Source of the DNA: Scylla paramamosain
Taxonomy: Eukaryota > Arthropoda > Malacostraca > Decapoda > Portunidae
DNA length: 64,000 nucleotides
NCBI RefSeq assembly: GCF_035594125.1
Contig: NC_087172.1
Coordinates: 21,694,430-21,758,429 of the forward strand
Reading direction: 5' to 3'
A program made the position numbers and the translations under genes. This document shows, piece by piece, positions 32,401 to 47,689 of this stretch; the first letter of the stretch is position 1; every line of letters starts with the position of its first letter. The notes under the pieces are model-generated. The model had not been told where the DNA came from. It searched no databases and saw only the letters and a list, made by a program, of their open reading frames with translations.

Positions 32401-33247
32401 CATTTCACGCAGGGAAGCCACAGAACGCTTGACTTCTGATCTTTCTAAAGTTTCTGATTGGGGCAGAGGAAACTTGGTATTGTTCAATGCCTCAAAAACT
32501 CAATTCCTCCATCTATCAACTCGACACAACCTTCCAGACAACTATTTTCTCTTCTTCAATGACACTCGCTGTTCCACTCTTCTACACTGAACATCCTCCG
32601 TCTGTCCTTTACTTATAATCTGAATCTCATCTCTAGCTAAAACAGCTTCTATAAAGTTAGGTTTTCTGAGACGTCTCCGCCAGTTTTTCTCACCCTCCCA
32701 GCTGCTAATTCTGTACAAGGGCCTTATCCGTCCATGTATGGAGTATGCTTCACATGTCTGGGAGGGTTCCATTCATATTGCTCTTCTAGACAAGATGGAA
32801 TCAAAAGCTTTTCGTCTCATCAACTCTTCTCCTCTAACTGACTGTCCTCAGCCTCTCTCTCATCGCCGCAGTGTTGCATCTCTAGCTGTCTTCTACCGCT
32901 ATATTCATGCTAACTGCTCTTCTGATCTTGCTAACTGCATGCCTCCCCTTCTCCCGCGGCCTTGCTGCACAAGACTTTCTTCTTTCCCTCACCTCTATTC
33001 TGTCCACCTCTCTAACGCAAGAGTTAACCAGTATTCTCAATCATTCATCCCTTTCTCTGATAAACTCTAGAACTCCCTGCCTACTTCTTTATTTCTACCT
33101 TCCTATGACTTGAATTCCTTCAAGAGGGAGGTTTCAAGACACTTATCCTTCAATTTTTGACTACTGCTTTGGACCCTTTTATCGGACTGGCATTTCAATG
33201 GGAATTTTTTTTTTTTATCATTGGATTTTTGTTGCCCTTGGTCAGTG
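29420..33247 (+). pseudogene. LINE-A, near full length, with internal duplication
   Basis: The best overall view of LINE-A. A ~220-bp leader is followed by ATG at 29,646-29,648 (MATPTPTSESPSGEE). A frameshift at the C-run near 29,755 separates this from the endonuclease ([52 protein letters not shown]). At about 30,418 the sequence jumps back and re-reads the endonuclease from its [21 protein letters not shown] point, so ~560 bp is duplicated. RT follows: 31,618-32,031 (GLNPRKAYGSDGVPP, NPSNYRPIALISCLSKV), SGVPQGSVLS near 32,245 and SYADDTTLHFS near 32,330. The C-terminus and 3' UTR end at cctacataa (33,247). No ORF1 is seen upstream. Many stops; not functional. Confidence 0.85.
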
Positions 33248-33261
33248 TCTCTCCTACATAA

Positions 33262-33583
33262 ACAGGTAAATCAATATCAATAACAGGCAACTGCGCCTGT
33301 AATAGCTGGATTTGCCACCGGTGTGTGTGTATGTGTGTGTGTTTTATGTAGGAGGGACACTGACCAAGGGCAACAAAAATACAATAAAAAAAAAATGTCC
33401 ACTGAAATGCCAGTCCGATAAAAGGGTCCAAAGCGGTAGTCAAAAATTGAAGGATAAGTGTCTTGAAACCTCCCTCTTTAAGGAATTCAAGTCATAGGAA
33501 GGATTTTTGTTGCCCTTGCTCAGTGTCACTCCTGCATAAAACACACACACACACACCGGTGTTATTGATATTGATTTACTTGC
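33262..33583. repeat. Fold-back structure built from two LINE-A 3' ends and GT/AC runs
   Basis: Outer arms gtaaatcaatatcaataaca (33,264-33,283) and its near reverse complement near 33,560-33,583 enclose a (GT)n run at ~33,318-33,342 and an (AC)n run at ~33,540-33,556. Inside these, a minus-strand LINE-A 3' end (33,343-33,507) faces a plus-strand LINE-A 3' terminus (33,508-33,539). The whole can pair as a long hairpin. Confidence 0.75.
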
Positions 33584-33585
33584 AT

Positions 33586-33670
33586 CAGTAAGGTGAACAC
33601 TTGGTGACTTGTGAGGCAAAGTTGGTGTCAAGTGTGTTGCCCGTAACCTTTCCCAGACGGTGATGACCTC
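33586..33670 (+). repeat. Short dispersed repeat (copy 1)
   Basis: cagtaaggtgaacacttggtgactt... is shared with 46,335-46,390 at high identity. Both copies lie next to a CR1-like LINE 3' end in minus orientation and near AC runs. Class unknown; possibly SINE-like. Confidence 0.55.
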
Positions 33671-33674
33671 TTGG

Positions 33675-34561
33675 CTCCATAAACATAAGAACAAAAGAGC
33701 ATAAGAAAGAAGGAGACTACAAAATGCTGGATGACCTACGCTGGGCAACTTCTGTATGAACGCACCCCCATCTTCGCAACCTTCCTATTTCCATCTGTAT
33801 TCCCAGTCTATATAATCATTAAACGTTCTCTTGAAACTACCTAGCGGGTTGGCACTGATCACCTGACTATTAAGTTCCTCTGCACTGCTTCAAAGGGATC
33901 TGTCTTTTCCATAATGTGGGTTCCAAAATGCAATGTGTAGTCCAGATGTGCTCTAACTAAAGCTAGATGACCTGTACACTTCTGTTTGTTACACTCTTAC
34001 TGGCTAATCTTGACTTGGCCTAAGATTTGGGTTTACCTGTAGTCCCAAGCCTTTTTTCACAACATAGTCCAACATAGTCTGATATAACTGAGGATGTAAT
34101 CTACGTGTCAACTTCTACTTAGTCTCAAGATCTTATATTTGTTTTTGTTAGACTCTGTATGCCATTTTACTTACCATTCATATAGCCTCTCAAGGTCATC
34201 CTGCAGCTCCTTAGCATCATGGTCCGTCTAAATTATTATATCTATCTTCGTATCATCGTATCGTACCTATATCACTCCTTGTCCTCCCTTTGTGACTCCA
34301 CTGGTAACTGCCCCCTCCCATCAGGTTCTAACACTATTTACCCGCACCCTCTGTTCCCTCAAGTTAAGCCACACCCTGACGCAGCTTACAGCTTTCTCTT
34401 CAAAATCGTGAGCTAGTACTTTATCTAATAGTCTCGGATGGGGTATCCTGTCAAATGCTTTTTTAAATATATTGTAGTCATCATTACTATTTACCGCTTC
34501 CATACTTCTCTCCTAAAACGTCAACAGGTTTGTAAAACAAGACTTTCTAAATCCATGCTGA
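33675..34561 (-). pseudogene. LINE-F, CR1-like, RT to 3' end
   Basis: Minus-strand, strongly decayed relative of LINE-B. The 3' end is near cataagaacaaaagagcataag. Readable RT words lie in the 60-codon frame at 34,503-34,321 (KKAFDRIPHPRLLDKVLAHD, VSCVRVWLNLREQRVRVN), which correspond to RT blocks around DFSKAFD and the downstream helix. The upstream boundary is where plus-strand LINE-A starts at about 34,567. Confidence 0.6.
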
Positions 34562-34566
34562 CTTAA

Positions 34567-35360
<794 letters not shown>

Positions 35361-35462
35361 AATCAATCATCAATCATGAGACTGAGAGACATATATCTAC
35401 CCTCAATCTTTTCTGTGACTATCCGTCTTATTAGTGAACCTCTGGCTTCCCACGCTGAGTTT

Positions 35463-35465
<3 letters not shown>

Positions 35466-35534
<69 letters not shown>
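35466..35534. repeat. (CT)n microsatellite
   Basis: About 69 bp of CT directly upstream of LINE-G. Confidence 0.98.
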
Positions 35535-35537
<3 letters not shown>

Positions 35538-35611
35538 GACATCACGGGTAAACAAAGCATCGGCCGCCTAGTCACGCTATTCCAGCCACAACCCGAACTA
35601 GCACTATAGAC

Positions 35612-36490
35612 ATGGATACTGAGACGATCAAATCACTACTATCAACTCAAGATCAAGTATATAGAGGTGCCTTGGAAATAATGCTGAAACAAGTACGTGA
35701 TGAAATGGCATCATTGAGATCGTCTTGTGATGATCTGAGAAGCGTGGAATTTACACAAAGTGAGGTAGATGACCTTAGAAAAGAGGTGAAAAAGCTGGAG
35801 GAGAAAGCAACAGACAAGGCCACTATACAGGATCTGTTGAAGCAATGCAAAACTGCAGGTGAGAACTGTGAGATACTGGAAGATCGTTGTGATTACCTTG
35901 AAGACTACAGTAGACAAAATAACATACATATAACCGGTTTGGTTTAGACCAGGCGGGGAAACCTGGGAAAAAGAACAGAAGAAAAGTACATATGCTGCTT
36001 GCTGACAAGATGGAGTTATAGTACCTGATGCTGGAGTGAGCTCATCGAGTGGGACAGCGAACGAAACAGCCTACCTGTTGTTGCTCGATTCCTTCGCTAC
36101 AGTGACTGGGAACTGGTAATGCGGAATGCATGGAAGTTGAAAGGCACGAACATTTTCTTGAACGACGATCTTTGCCTTACATCACAAGAGAAAAGGAGAC
36201 AGCAGCTTCCAATGTTATAAAAAAAAAAAAAAAAAAACAGACAAAAGTGAAGGAAAGATCGCGTAGTTCCGGCACGCCAAGCTGGTGATTCGTGAGAGGG
36301 ACGGACTGCATGATACTGTGTCGGGTGAGCAACAGCGATCGTCGCCTGAGGAACCTGATGCGAACCAGCCTGCCGCTGCCGCTGACAACCTTGCAGGCAA
36401 TATTGAGGCTGTTCGCACCAGTGGGAAGGGGTCGAGGATTCAGGAATTTGGTAGGAGGAGTCTTAGATCAAGTAAGTAAAGCTCCTGCTA
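35612..36490 (+). pseudogene. LINE-G ORF1: coiled coil plus L1-ORF1-like domain
   Basis: The 111-codon frame from ATG 35,612 is heptad-rich (VDDLRKEVKKLEEKATDK and flanks), as in coiled-coil ORF1 proteins. It ends in YSRQNNIHITGLV just before a TAG at 35,945-35,947. Homologous coding continues with frameshifts: GNLGKRTEEK, FLRYSDWELVMRNAWKLKGT, NIFLNDDLCLTSQEKRRQQLP (36,090-36,210). This is the L1-ORF1-like RRM pattern found in several LINE clades. A poly-A run interrupts near 36,220. The later part (36,285-36,490) contains a basic, low-similarity C-terminus. It would form the RNA-binding trimer of the element's RNP; this copy is dead. Confidence 0.7.
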
Positions 36491-37660
36491 ATTGTGTAAT
36501 ATAGGTAATATATCTTAAATATATTTATATATAATATCACCTCATGGATACCCATGATGCTACTCTCTCCTTTTCTCATTTACCAGATGAAGAATTTATT
36601 GAATTGATTAATGGTAACGGTGCATCTCTTACTATTTCTATTAACTATCTAGATACTCTTGTTTTTGAGCCAGTAATGACACATATGACAAACATAATAG
36701 TGATCTTGCTGTCGACTCGTTTTTTTGGTAAGTACTAAAAATATATCACTTCCACATACAATTTATGAATTTCTCAGCGACAGTGAAAATTAAATAGTCT
36801 ATAGATGTAATATTTAATGTCTTATGTTTCAATATTAGGAGCTTTACCACCAATTTCCGGGATTTCTTAGATCAATATTTATATGAAAACTATATTGATG
36901 TTATGGCATTTCAGGAGATAAGACTGATTATAATTTGTTTACACACTGCAGGAATACTGAAGGGGGTGAAGTTGCTTTTTATGTTTCTGACATTTATCCT
37001 TCTTTAGTACATAATATATGTTGTATAGATATGTATTTAGAATGTGTTGTCGTGGAGGTCAAGCCCCCTAATGGTTTTATATTTATTAGGTAACTCTCTA
37101 AAAGGAGTTACCTAAGTTTATAACTAAGTTGAATGATTTGTTCATGCTGTTCTCAGAGAATTATAAGAGTATTTACCTCCTTGGTGACTTAAATATTGAC
37201 TTATTAAAATCTAATAGTAACCCCTTTGTAAATCAGTTAATTGATATTGTGTATTCATTTTCTTGAACTCCTGTTATAACAAAACATACACTAGTTACAG
37301 ATAATAGTGCTTCACTTATTGATAATATTTGGTCCTCTGATGTAGAAACAAACGTAAAGAACTCTATTCCGTATACAGACATTTCAGACCACTTTGCAAT
37401 AATATTTTACTTCTCATGCGATAGATATACCCCTAAAAAGAAACTAAAGATTTCTAAAAGAATATTTTCTAATATCAATTTCAATAAATTCATAGAAATG
37501 CTTTCAACTGTTAACTGGAGTGAGGCGTATCAATTTGGATGTGCAAATAAAGCATTTGACGCTTTCAATGATAACTCTTAACTAGAAGGCACATATTAAG
37601 TCAGTATGTATGAAAGTATCAAAAGCAAATGGTATGTTACATAGAGACATCAATTAACAA
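36491..37660 (+). pseudogene. LINE-G ORF2 endonuclease (decayed)
   Basis: From about 36,840 the broken frame reads TNFRDFLDQYLYENYIDVMA, FQEIRL, LECVVVEVKPPNGFIFIR, then after 37,110 FITKLNDLFMLFSENYKSIY, LLGDLNIDLLKS, ASLIDNIWSSD, TDISDHFAIIFYF. The FQE, GDLN and SDHFAI motifs are the APE endonuclease catalytic blocks. An 11-bp snap-back hairpin sits at 37,086-37,115. Upstream, a 64-codon frame (36,544-36,738) is unassigned. The copy ends in a poly-A run at 37,660-37,677 where LINE-A starts. Confidence 0.7.
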
Positions 37661-37678
37661 AAAAAAAAAAAAAAAACA

Positions 37679-38968
37679 ATGTTGAATGTTGGTGATCTTC
37701 TGGCTTTCCTTGTTGAGTCTTGGTCATTCTCTTTTAGAGATTTTGATGAGACTTTTGCTGTTGCCTTGGACATATCAAAAGCTTTTGAAAGAGTCTGGCA
37801 CAAAGCTTTGATTTCCAAACTACCCTCCTACGGTTTTTATCCTCCTCTCTGTAACTTCATCTCAAGTTTCCATTCTGACCGTTCTATTGCTGCTGTGGTA
37901 GACGGTCGCTGTTCTTCTCCTAAATCTATTAACAGTGGTGTTCCTCAGGGTTCTGTCCTGTCACCCACTCTCTTATTATTCATTATTGATCTTCTAAACC
38001 AAACTTCTTGTCCTATCCATTCCTACGCTGATGATACCACCCTGCACTTTTCCACGTCTTTTCATAGACGTCCAATCCTTCAGGAAGTAAACATTTCACG
38101 CAGGGAAGTCACAGAACGCTTGACTTCTGATCTTTCTAAAATTTCTGACTGGGGCAGAGCAAACTTGGTATTGTTCAATGTCTCAGAAACTCAATTCCTC
38201 CATCTATCAACTCGATACAACCTTCCAGACAACTATTTTCTCTTCTTCAATGACACTCAACTGTCCCTCTCTTCTACACTGAACATCCTCGGTCTGTCTT
38301 TTACTTATAATCTGAACTGGAAACTTCACATCTCATCTCTAGCTAAAACCGCTTCTACGAAGTTAGGCGTTCTGAGACGTCTTCGCCAGTTTTTCTCACC
38401 CCTCCCCCCTCGCTGCTAACTCTGTACAAGGGCCTCATCCGTCCATGTATGGAGTATGCTTCACATGTCTGGGGGGATTCCACTCATACTGCTCTTCTAG
38501 ACAGGGTGGAATCAAAAGCTTTTCTTCTCATCAATTTCTCTTCTCTAACTGACTGTCTTCAGCCTCTCTCTCATCGCCGTAATGTTGCATCTCTAGCTGT
38601 CTTCTACCGCTATTTTCATGCTAACTGCTCTTGTGATCTTTCTAACTGCATGCCTCCCCTCCTTCCGCGGCCTCGCTGTACAAGACTTTCTTCTTTCTCT
38701 CACCCATGTTCTGTCCACCTGTCTAACGCAAGAGTTAACCAGTATTCTGAATCATTCATCCCTTTCTCTGGTAAACTCTGGAACTCCCTACCTGCTTCTG
38801 TATTTCCACTTCCTATGACTTGAATTTCTTCATGAGGGAAGTTTCAAGACAGTTATCCTTCAATTTTTGACTACCGCTTTGGATCCATTTATGGGACTGG
38901 CATTTCAGTGGGCATTATTTTTTTTATTGGATTTTTGTTGCCCTTGGCCAGTGTCCTTCCTACATAAA
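37679..38968 (+). pseudogene. LINE-A 3' half: RT core, C-terminus and 3' UTR
   Basis: Well preserved 5'-truncated copy. The 246-codon frame 37,679-38,419 covers GDLLAFLVESWS, VALDISKAFERVWHKALISK, SINSGVPQGSVLSPTLLLFI and SYADDTTLHFSTSF (catalytic Asp pair), then the thumb (NLNWKLHISSLAKTASTKLG). A one-base change in the C-run at 38,400-38,410 shifts to the second frame (38,449-38,823: [38 protein letters not shown]). The 3' UTR ends at cctacat followed by (A)14 at about 38,981. Together with 36,840-37,660 and 39,000-39,420 it looks like an insertion into LINE-G. Confidence 0.85.
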
Positions 38969-38984
38969 AAAAAAAAAAAGTTAT

Positions 38985-39420
38985 ACATTATGCTATCCTT
39001 ATTTGATATATTGTGTGTCTGTGTGGGGATGTACCTGGACATCTTTTCTGAGAGAAGTTATTGTTGCACAAAAAAAAGTTGTAAGAATTATGTGTCATAA
39101 GGGAAATATGAGCATACAGCGGAATTATTTACAAAATTACACCTTTTAGATTTCCTTTCAGTGCTTAAATATTTTCTTCTTCTGGTAATATTCAAGTCAC
39201 TCAATCTGCAAGATACTGACTTTAATAGAAGTGTGTTCACGCACGTGGCTCACGCTCACAGGACGAGGGGCAGTGAGACCAGCCTGGTGTGTCTGCCAGC
39301 TCGCACCAGCCTGTATCTCAAAAGCCTGCTGTATGCGGGACTCAGGCTGTGGAACTTCCTACCACTAAATCTTAAAACAACTGCAAGTGTACACTCATTA
39401 AAAAAAAAAAAAAAAAGTTA
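38985..39420 (+). pseudogene. LINE C-terminal fragment, possibly the LINE-G end
   Basis: Broken frames read VQKKVVRIMCHK near 39,065, LKYFLLLVIFKSLNLQDTD and FTHVAHAHRTRGSETSLVCL, then YLKSLLYAGLRLWNFLPLNL (39,161-39,421). This is the C-terminal AQKK.VRI...LR.WN.LP pattern of non-LTR RTs. It is separated from the LINE-G endonuclease by the LINE-A copy, so it may be its 3' end, with the RT core lost. It ends in (A)n at about 39,400. Confidence 0.5.
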
Positions 39421-39486
39421 AAAGTCCTTTTTCTTTCTTTTCAGTGGGAAAAGTAACGTAAATATTATATATTTTATGTATATAGG

Positions 39487-39487
39487 T

Positions 39488-39546
<59 letters not shown>
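39487..39546. repeat. (GT)n microsatellite
   Basis: About 60 bp of GT adjoining the SINE-like repeat. Confidence 0.97.
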
Positions 39547-39547
<1 letters not shown>

Positions 39548-40842
39548 TTCACCTACGGTCGTCTGCTGGTCACCCAGCCAGCCGTTCCTGTCATGTTATT
39601 GGCCGAGTTTACCTTGAATGGGTTCACGTTTTCTGAGTGTCCCCCGTGTTCCGGTTACCTGCCTTTCGGACATTACCTTATTATTGGTTATAAGTAGTGT
39701 AAGGCTTATTTACTCATTTTATATCATGTAATATATATTCACTTCATAATTTAAGTTCTCTATATCTTTGTATGTATAAGGGAGGAAGTATAATTGAGGT
39801 GGAAATATGTTGAAACGAGGGGAGCATGAGTGGGCAACAACACATTCCAAGGAAGGGAAGGCCTTGGGTCGTGAAGTAGATCAGAGGGAAGGCGGCTTTC
39901 AGGGAAGAATCTTGGTGTGGATTGGTGATGGAGTAAGTGTGTGGAGGTATTAGCGGTGTAGCGGTATAACCTTGATATTCAGGATCAGGGTAGTGAGTCT
40001 TCTGTGGCACCAAGAGCTCTTGTCCGCTGAAATTCGGTTGTTGAGTTGTGCCGGTGACGCTGTTCGAAGAGGTCATAGGTCAAACTGGCAGCCATTTTGT
40101 GAGTGGAAGTTGAGGTGTTGACCTTGGAAGCTGGTGTTGTGGTGTATTGGTGATTTTAGGGACGGTGTTATGGTGTTATGGGTAATCTTTGGCGATGATG
40201 TTGATGTCCTGTGAGGTTTGAGGAGGTGAAATACGGGAATTATTTCTGGGGACGCGGTAACGGCGTCTGAGTAAATTCCTGCGGTCGAGGGAAATATTTC
40301 TGTGACTGCTGGAGGTGTAAACGAGTTCTGGTGTTGTGGGAAGTGACGAGAACGTCATGTAGTAGCGTGTACTACCTCATGTTGTTTGTGAATTATCATT
40401 AGTATTAATACATGTGGTTGTAACATAGAATAATCGTGTTTTCTACTCCCCCAACATTGATCTGGTATTAAAGGTGATTCCAGGTGTGCTGTGTCAAGGT
40501 AAAGGTAGAGTGAGAAGGTGTAATTCTGGCGATTTCGGATAGGTCGGGTAGGCAATCGAAGCCTTTAAAAATCCAGACCTTTAAAACTTTCCGGGATCAG
40601 TGTAACGTCCACTTTCTTGGAAAGATAACCGGGATCGTACGATCGTAAGTAAGTAAGCGATCGTGACATTCCCCTATGGAAAGAACTCGGAGCTTACAAT
40701 GACCGATCTTTGGGTAGGACTGAGATCACTGACACACCACACAACTGGACAGCGAGGTAATCCCTCGGGTTACATCCCATACCTACTTGCTGCTACGTGA
40801 ACAGGGACTACACATTAAGAGGCTCTCCCATTTGCCTCGCCG
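39547..40842 (-). mobile_element. SINE-like short repeat, split by an LTR-like element
   Basis: 39,547-39,588 and 40,669-40,842 together form a ~210-bp repeat. On the minus strand it runs from ggcgaggcaaatgggagagc (40,842) through tagtccctgttcacgtagca and gatctcagtcctacccaaag to gcagacgaccgtaggtgaat (39,549). From memory this body matches a short dispersed repeat common in decapod DNA (a tRNA-type SINE body with the tgttcacctagcag motif). No tRNA head is visible. The element is bordered by (GT)n on both sides and is cut at its ttcc by the 39,589-40,668 insertion. Confidence 0.55.
39589..40668. mobile_element. Candidate solo LTR (1,080 bp, TGTCA...TGACA, 4-bp TSD)
   Basis: Begins TGTCA (39,589) and ends TGACA (40,668), giving TG...CA ends and a 5-bp terminal inverted repeat. 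It is flanked by TTCC at 39,585-39,588 and TTCC at 40,669-40,672. Removing it restores an uninterrupted SINE-like repeat. Size, ends and a 4-bp duplication fit a solo LTR of a Gypsy/BEL-type element. Orientation is unclear: a TATA-like ttggttataag lies at 39,686 on the plus strand. The right end has a 12-bp palindrome gatcgtacgatc (40,633-40,644). No coding region with recognisable similarity lies inside. Confidence 0.65.
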
Positions 40843-40851
40843 TGTGTGTGT

Positions 40852-40938
<87 letters not shown>
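40843..40938. repeat. (GT)n microsatellite
   Basis: About 96 bp of GT on the right side of the SINE-like repeat. Confidence 0.98.
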
Positions 40939-40939
<1 letters not shown>

Positions 40940-41001
40940 ATGAATGACTTTATATGGTATTATAATGGTCTACTACCAGTAATGATATAATATTGTTGTG
41001 G

Positions 41002-41004
<3 letters not shown>

Positions 41005-41044
<40 letters not shown>

Positions 41045-41147
41045 CATTATTATTATTATAATTATAATTATAATTATTATTATTTTTATTATTATTATTA
41101 TTATTAATATTATTATTATTATTATTATTATTATAGCTATTATTGTG

Positions 41148-41208
<61 letters not shown>

Positions 41209-41215
41209 CTATTAC

Positions 41216-41252
<37 letters not shown>
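41005..41252. repeat. (ATT)n microsatellite, imperfect
   Basis: About 248 bp of ATT units with scattered substitutions. Confidence 0.97.
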
Positions 41253-41264
41253 GGGATGGAATGT

Positions 41265-45087
<3,823 letters not shown>

Positions 45088-45157
45088 TTACGTGGATTTT
45101 CGTAACCTTCGCCTGCACACCTGTGTTTTAATTAAAAAACGAGAGCCGATGAATCAA

Positions 45158-45269
<112 letters not shown>

Positions 45270-45460
45270 AGTTTGGACACGTGGCAGATGTCGAGACCTG
45301 GGCGGTGAGATATGCTTGCATGGTCACGGTGTGCTGTGCATGAGTGCCCGTCACTGAGGTGTCGTCGTTGTTGTTCTTGTTACTGTTGTTGCTGCTGCTA
45401 CTACTGATATTCTTGTTATTAATTTTGTTTCTTTTGTTGGTCATGGAATATTATGAACAT

Positions 45461-45464
45461 AATG

Positions 45465-45518
<54 letters not shown>

Positions 45519-45557
45519 GTAATAATAATAATAATAATATTGATAATAATAATAATA

Positions 45558-45595
<38 letters not shown>

Positions 45596-45618
45596 ATACT
45601 ACTACTACTACTACTATT

Positions 45619-45649
<31 letters not shown>

Positions 45650-45664
45650 TCATTATTATTTTTA

Positions 45665-45725
<61 letters not shown>

Positions 45726-45880
45726 CATTATTATTATTATTATTGTTATTGTTATTATTGTTATTATTATTATTATTAAGAACAATATTTTTAATGTATT
45801 ATTAGCATCATTATTATCATCATTATCATGATCGTCATCATCATCATCATTATCATTATCATTATCATCACTATCACCAT
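45461..45880. repeat. Trinucleotide block (AAT)n-(ACT)n-(ATT)n
   Basis: AAT units to about 45,555, TAC/ACT units to about 45,615, then ATT and TCA units to about 45,880. It begins after ~200 bp of unassigned, GTT-rich sequence (45,264-45,460). Confidence 0.96.
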
Positions 45881-46023
45881 CATTTTCTACAGCAGAAAGA
45901 AAGAATTATCCACAGTGTATTGCCGTATTTTCTGCAGAATCTATACTAGATTCGGGCGATGATGCGAGAGAATGTACTGCATATAGATAGAATATGAAGA
46001 TGATTTAATTAACATTCTTGAGG

Positions 46024-46272
<249 letters not shown>

Positions 46273-46334
46273 TGTGGTTGAATCCAGCAATTACTTGCCG
46301 AGTTGCTAGTTTTTGACGGTGATATGCCTGCACC

Positions 46335-46400
46335 AGTAAGGTGAACACTTGGTGACTTGCGAAGCAAAGGTGGTGTCACCAAGTGACACCTTTCCTACCC
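46335..46400 (+). repeat. Short dispersed repeat (copy 2) with snap-back hairpin
   Basis: Shares cagtaaggtgaacacttggt and following bases with 33,586-33,670. After ggtggtgtca it carries an 8-bp hairpin (ggtgtcac-caa-gtgacacc, 46,372-46,390) that copy 1 lacks. Confidence 0.6.
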
Positions 46401-46679
46401 TTTGATCTGACCATAACCTCGCGGGTCCTGTGACCACCTCAGTCAGGGCGCGGTAGGGAAGGAGAGGGAGGAACTGTAAGAGGTAGCAGGGAGGACGAAA
46501 AAGGGGGAGCTTGAGCTTGTAGATCAGAGGAATGGGGAGAAATAACAAGGAGGAAGAATCTGTAGAAGGTTGAGAAGGGTTAGATGCGAGAGAGGCAGAT
46601 TGAGAAAAAGGTGGAGAGAAAGGAAGAAGTAGCAGATGAAAGTGGCGGGGAGGATAAATGAGGCTGAAGAGAAAATAAG
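46401..46679. other. Purine-rich unassigned sequence
   Basis: A/G-rich on the plus strand (gaggaagg, gagagaaagg words). No recognisable gene. Confidence 0.45.
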
Positions 46680-47010
46680 AATACCAAAACATTAGAACAA
46701 AAACACCAGGGAAGCTGCAAGAAGCCATATATGGAACACCTACTTATTTCAACCTAACATCCTCATCCATGAATCAATTTATTCTTCTTTTAGGAGCTCC
46801 ATAATGATTCAATATTAACAACCTCATTTCTGAGTCTACCTCATTCACCTACCACTTCATTTGAAATCCAATTCCTTCCGATCTTTTTTAAAGCTACATT
46901 TTTTTGTTTGTTCAATTTTGGATCTATTATTTCTTGTTCTTTCCTGATTACTGATCTCCAAAACTTCGCTTACGCCATCCTTGTTGTATTTCATATACCG
47001 CTTTTTAGGC
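46680..47010 (-). pseudogene. LINE-B-like (CR1) 3' end fragment
   Basis: The minus strand reads from the C-terminal domain (YNKDGVSEVLEISNQERTRN NR-type peptide, 47,039-46,857) into the conserved 3' UTR gcttcttgcagcttccctg near 46,715 and a degenerate 8-mer tail (tttttgttctaatg). It is diverged from the other LINE-B copies. Confidence 0.7.
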
Positions 47011-47086
47011 CATTTAAAGAAATGGAGACAGGACAACAAGAGCCTTTTATATAGTATAAATTAACATGGAGTGCAAAATACAAAGT

Positions 47087-47192
<106 letters not shown>

Positions 47193-47240
47193 AAACAGAA
47201 TATGTGCATTAGTTGTAAATTAATTACAAGAGTTATACAT

Positions 47241-47306
<66 letters not shown>
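47241..47306. repeat. (AG)n microsatellite
   Basis: About 66 bp of AG, ~90 bp upstream of LINE-H. Confidence 0.98.
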
Positions 47307-47307
<1 letters not shown>

Positions 47308-47422
47308 AACAAAACACCAACTTTACGAGCACCCATTTTTTGTATAAGTTGTTTCAAAATTCTCTGAAAGGGAAAAGGGGAAAGAATGTTAGATACTGTG
47401 TTAGATACCTATCCACATCACC

Positions 47423-47683
47423 GTGAACAATCAGACTCAGCGAGACAGTATTGTACGCGCAGGGAAAAACTTGAAGAATGCGAATCAGACACTGTCAAGA
47501 GTATACATTAAAAAAGACGTACATCCCGCTGTCAGGAGAGAGAATGCACGTCTAAGGAAGAGTGAAAGAGAGGAAAAAGAAAAACCAGAAAATGTTGGAG
47601 TAAACATAGAATATGACTGGAAAAATCGTGTACTGTTGCGAAATGGAGTAGTGATTGACAGGTTCATGCCTCATTTTTTCTAA
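47423..47683 (+). pseudogene. LINE-H ORF1 C-terminus
   Basis: The last 86 codons of ORF1: RVYIKKDVHPAVRRENARLR, a charged helix, then VEYDWKNRVLLRNGVVIDRF-type residues before TAA. This IKKDV-P..VR.E..RLR...NxxYD...R.L...G.VID pattern is shared by the C-termini of several LINE ORF1 proteins. The upstream part is missing (5' truncation), so the ATG at 47,423 is internal. ORF2 begins about 10 nt after the stop. Confidence 0.65.
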
Positions 47684-47689
47684 GACCAT

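Noticed and set aside
39744..40076. 110-codon minus-strand frame inside the candidate LTR
   Set aside because: No recognisable domain; open frames of this length are expected by chance in a TGG/TGT-rich LTR. Not called as a gene.
45344..45805. Poly-Leu, poly-Asn and poly-Tyr frames in trinucleotide blocks (also 28,465-28,803, 40,950-41,330 and 60,811-61,248)
   Set aside because: Each is a translated trinucleotide microsatellite without flanking coding sequence.
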